Assembly (NCBI GenBank): GCA_024636575.1
Contig: JAGXGU010000059.1
Span: 1-25,004, forward strand
Direction: 5' to 3'
Origin: Altererythrobacter sp.
GTDB lineage: Bacteria; Pseudomonadota; Alphaproteobacteria; Sphingomonadales; Sphingomonadaceae
DNA length: 25,004 bases
Part shown: positions 24,785 through 25,004 of the stretch, piece by piece
Layout: the number at the start of each line of letters is the position of its first letter
Position numbering within the stretch: position 1 is the first letter of the stretch
Position numbers and translations under genes: made by a program
Notes under the pieces: model-generated
Seen by the model: only the letters and a program-made list of their open reading frames with translations
The model's database searches: none
Told to the model about the DNA's origin: nothing

Positions 24785-25004
24785 ATGAATTCTGCAACGC
24801 TCTCCCCGAACCCATCGCATTCGGCCGGCTCGTTCGAGCCGATCGAGCGAGTTACAAACCGGCTGGTCGGGGCAGCGTTTTCGCCGCATCGGCACGATAC
24901 TTACACTGTCGCTTTGACTGTGGCTGGGGTGCAAGCGTTCAACTATCGCGGGGCGATGCGACATTCGCTGCCTGGGCAGGTGCTAATCCTCCATCCCGAC
25001 GAAA
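24785..25004 (+). CDS. AraC-family transcriptional regulator, N-terminal part
   Basis: Open frame from the ATG at 24785 to the right edge, 73 residues seen. The segment AFSPHRHDTYTVALTVAGVQ followed by FNYRGAMRHSLPGQVLILHP is the cupin-like ligand-binding domain of AraC-type activators; the H-R-H-D-T-Y block and the P-G-Q-V block are conserved in that subgroup. The helix-turn-helix half lies beyond the window. No strong ribosome binding site is visible before the ATG, so the exact start is less sure. Its target is unknown. Confidence 0.75.
   Translation, partial: MNSATLSPNPSHSAGSFEPIERVTNRLVGAAFSPHRHDTYTVALTVAGVQAFNYRGAMRHSLPGQVLILHPDE

Overview
The window looks like a chromosomal segment of a GC-rich alphaproteobacterium, most probably of the order Sphingomonadales (inference). 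The signs are the high-GC codon use, a large TonB-dependent receptor typical of sphingomonads, a sphingomonad-style Cus/Czc metal efflux cluster, and many short degenerate intergenic repeats. No rRNA, tRNA or CRISPR array was seen.

Region 1 (1-2772, minus strand) is a heavy-metal efflux operon. It holds a small Cys-containing exported protein, a TolC/CusC-like outer membrane factor and a CusB-like periplasmic adaptor that runs off the left edge. The RND pump gene is expected beyond the window. Region 2 (about 2820-3292) is decayed DNA with a remnant of a DnaQ-like exonuclease.

Region 3 (3293-12570, plus strand) is the most unusual part. A TIR-FGE fusion protein comes first and is followed by a likely intrinsic terminator. 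Then come four tightly packed genes with overlapping or nearly touching ends: a phospholipase C-like phosphoesterase fused to a catalase-fold haem domain, a 212-residue protein of unknown function, a DyP-type peroxidase, and a 1100-residue regulator (degenerate nucleotide cyclase domain, AAA-type ATPase, helical repeats). This set reads as a coordinated lipid/peroxide-chemistry or stress/conflict module. It is the best candidate here for an undescribed system.

Region 4 (12571-16531) is a scrapyard around one intact gene. It holds a frameshifted M24 peptidase fragment joined to an IS3-type orfA fragment, an intact TonB-dependent receptor, a frameshifted IS481-like transposase relic, and the 3' tail of a HAD-family phosphatase beside that relic. 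Region 5 (16548-20610) is a surface-polysaccharide cluster: a family 2 glycosyltransferase and a CDP-glycerol glycerophosphotransferase-like protein on the minus strand, then a divergent Wzx-like flippase whose downstream nucleotidyltransferase is a frameshifted pseudogene.

Region 6 (20655-24000) is a lower-GC module bracketed by 40-bp inverted repeats (37 of 40 positions identical). It carries a GNAT acetyltransferase, a four-helix membrane protein behind two tandem palindromic operators, and a Baeyer-Villiger-type flavin monooxygenase, and was probably acquired by transfer. Region 7 (24001-25004) has a small putative lipoprotein and the 5' end of an AraC-family regulator cut by the right edge.
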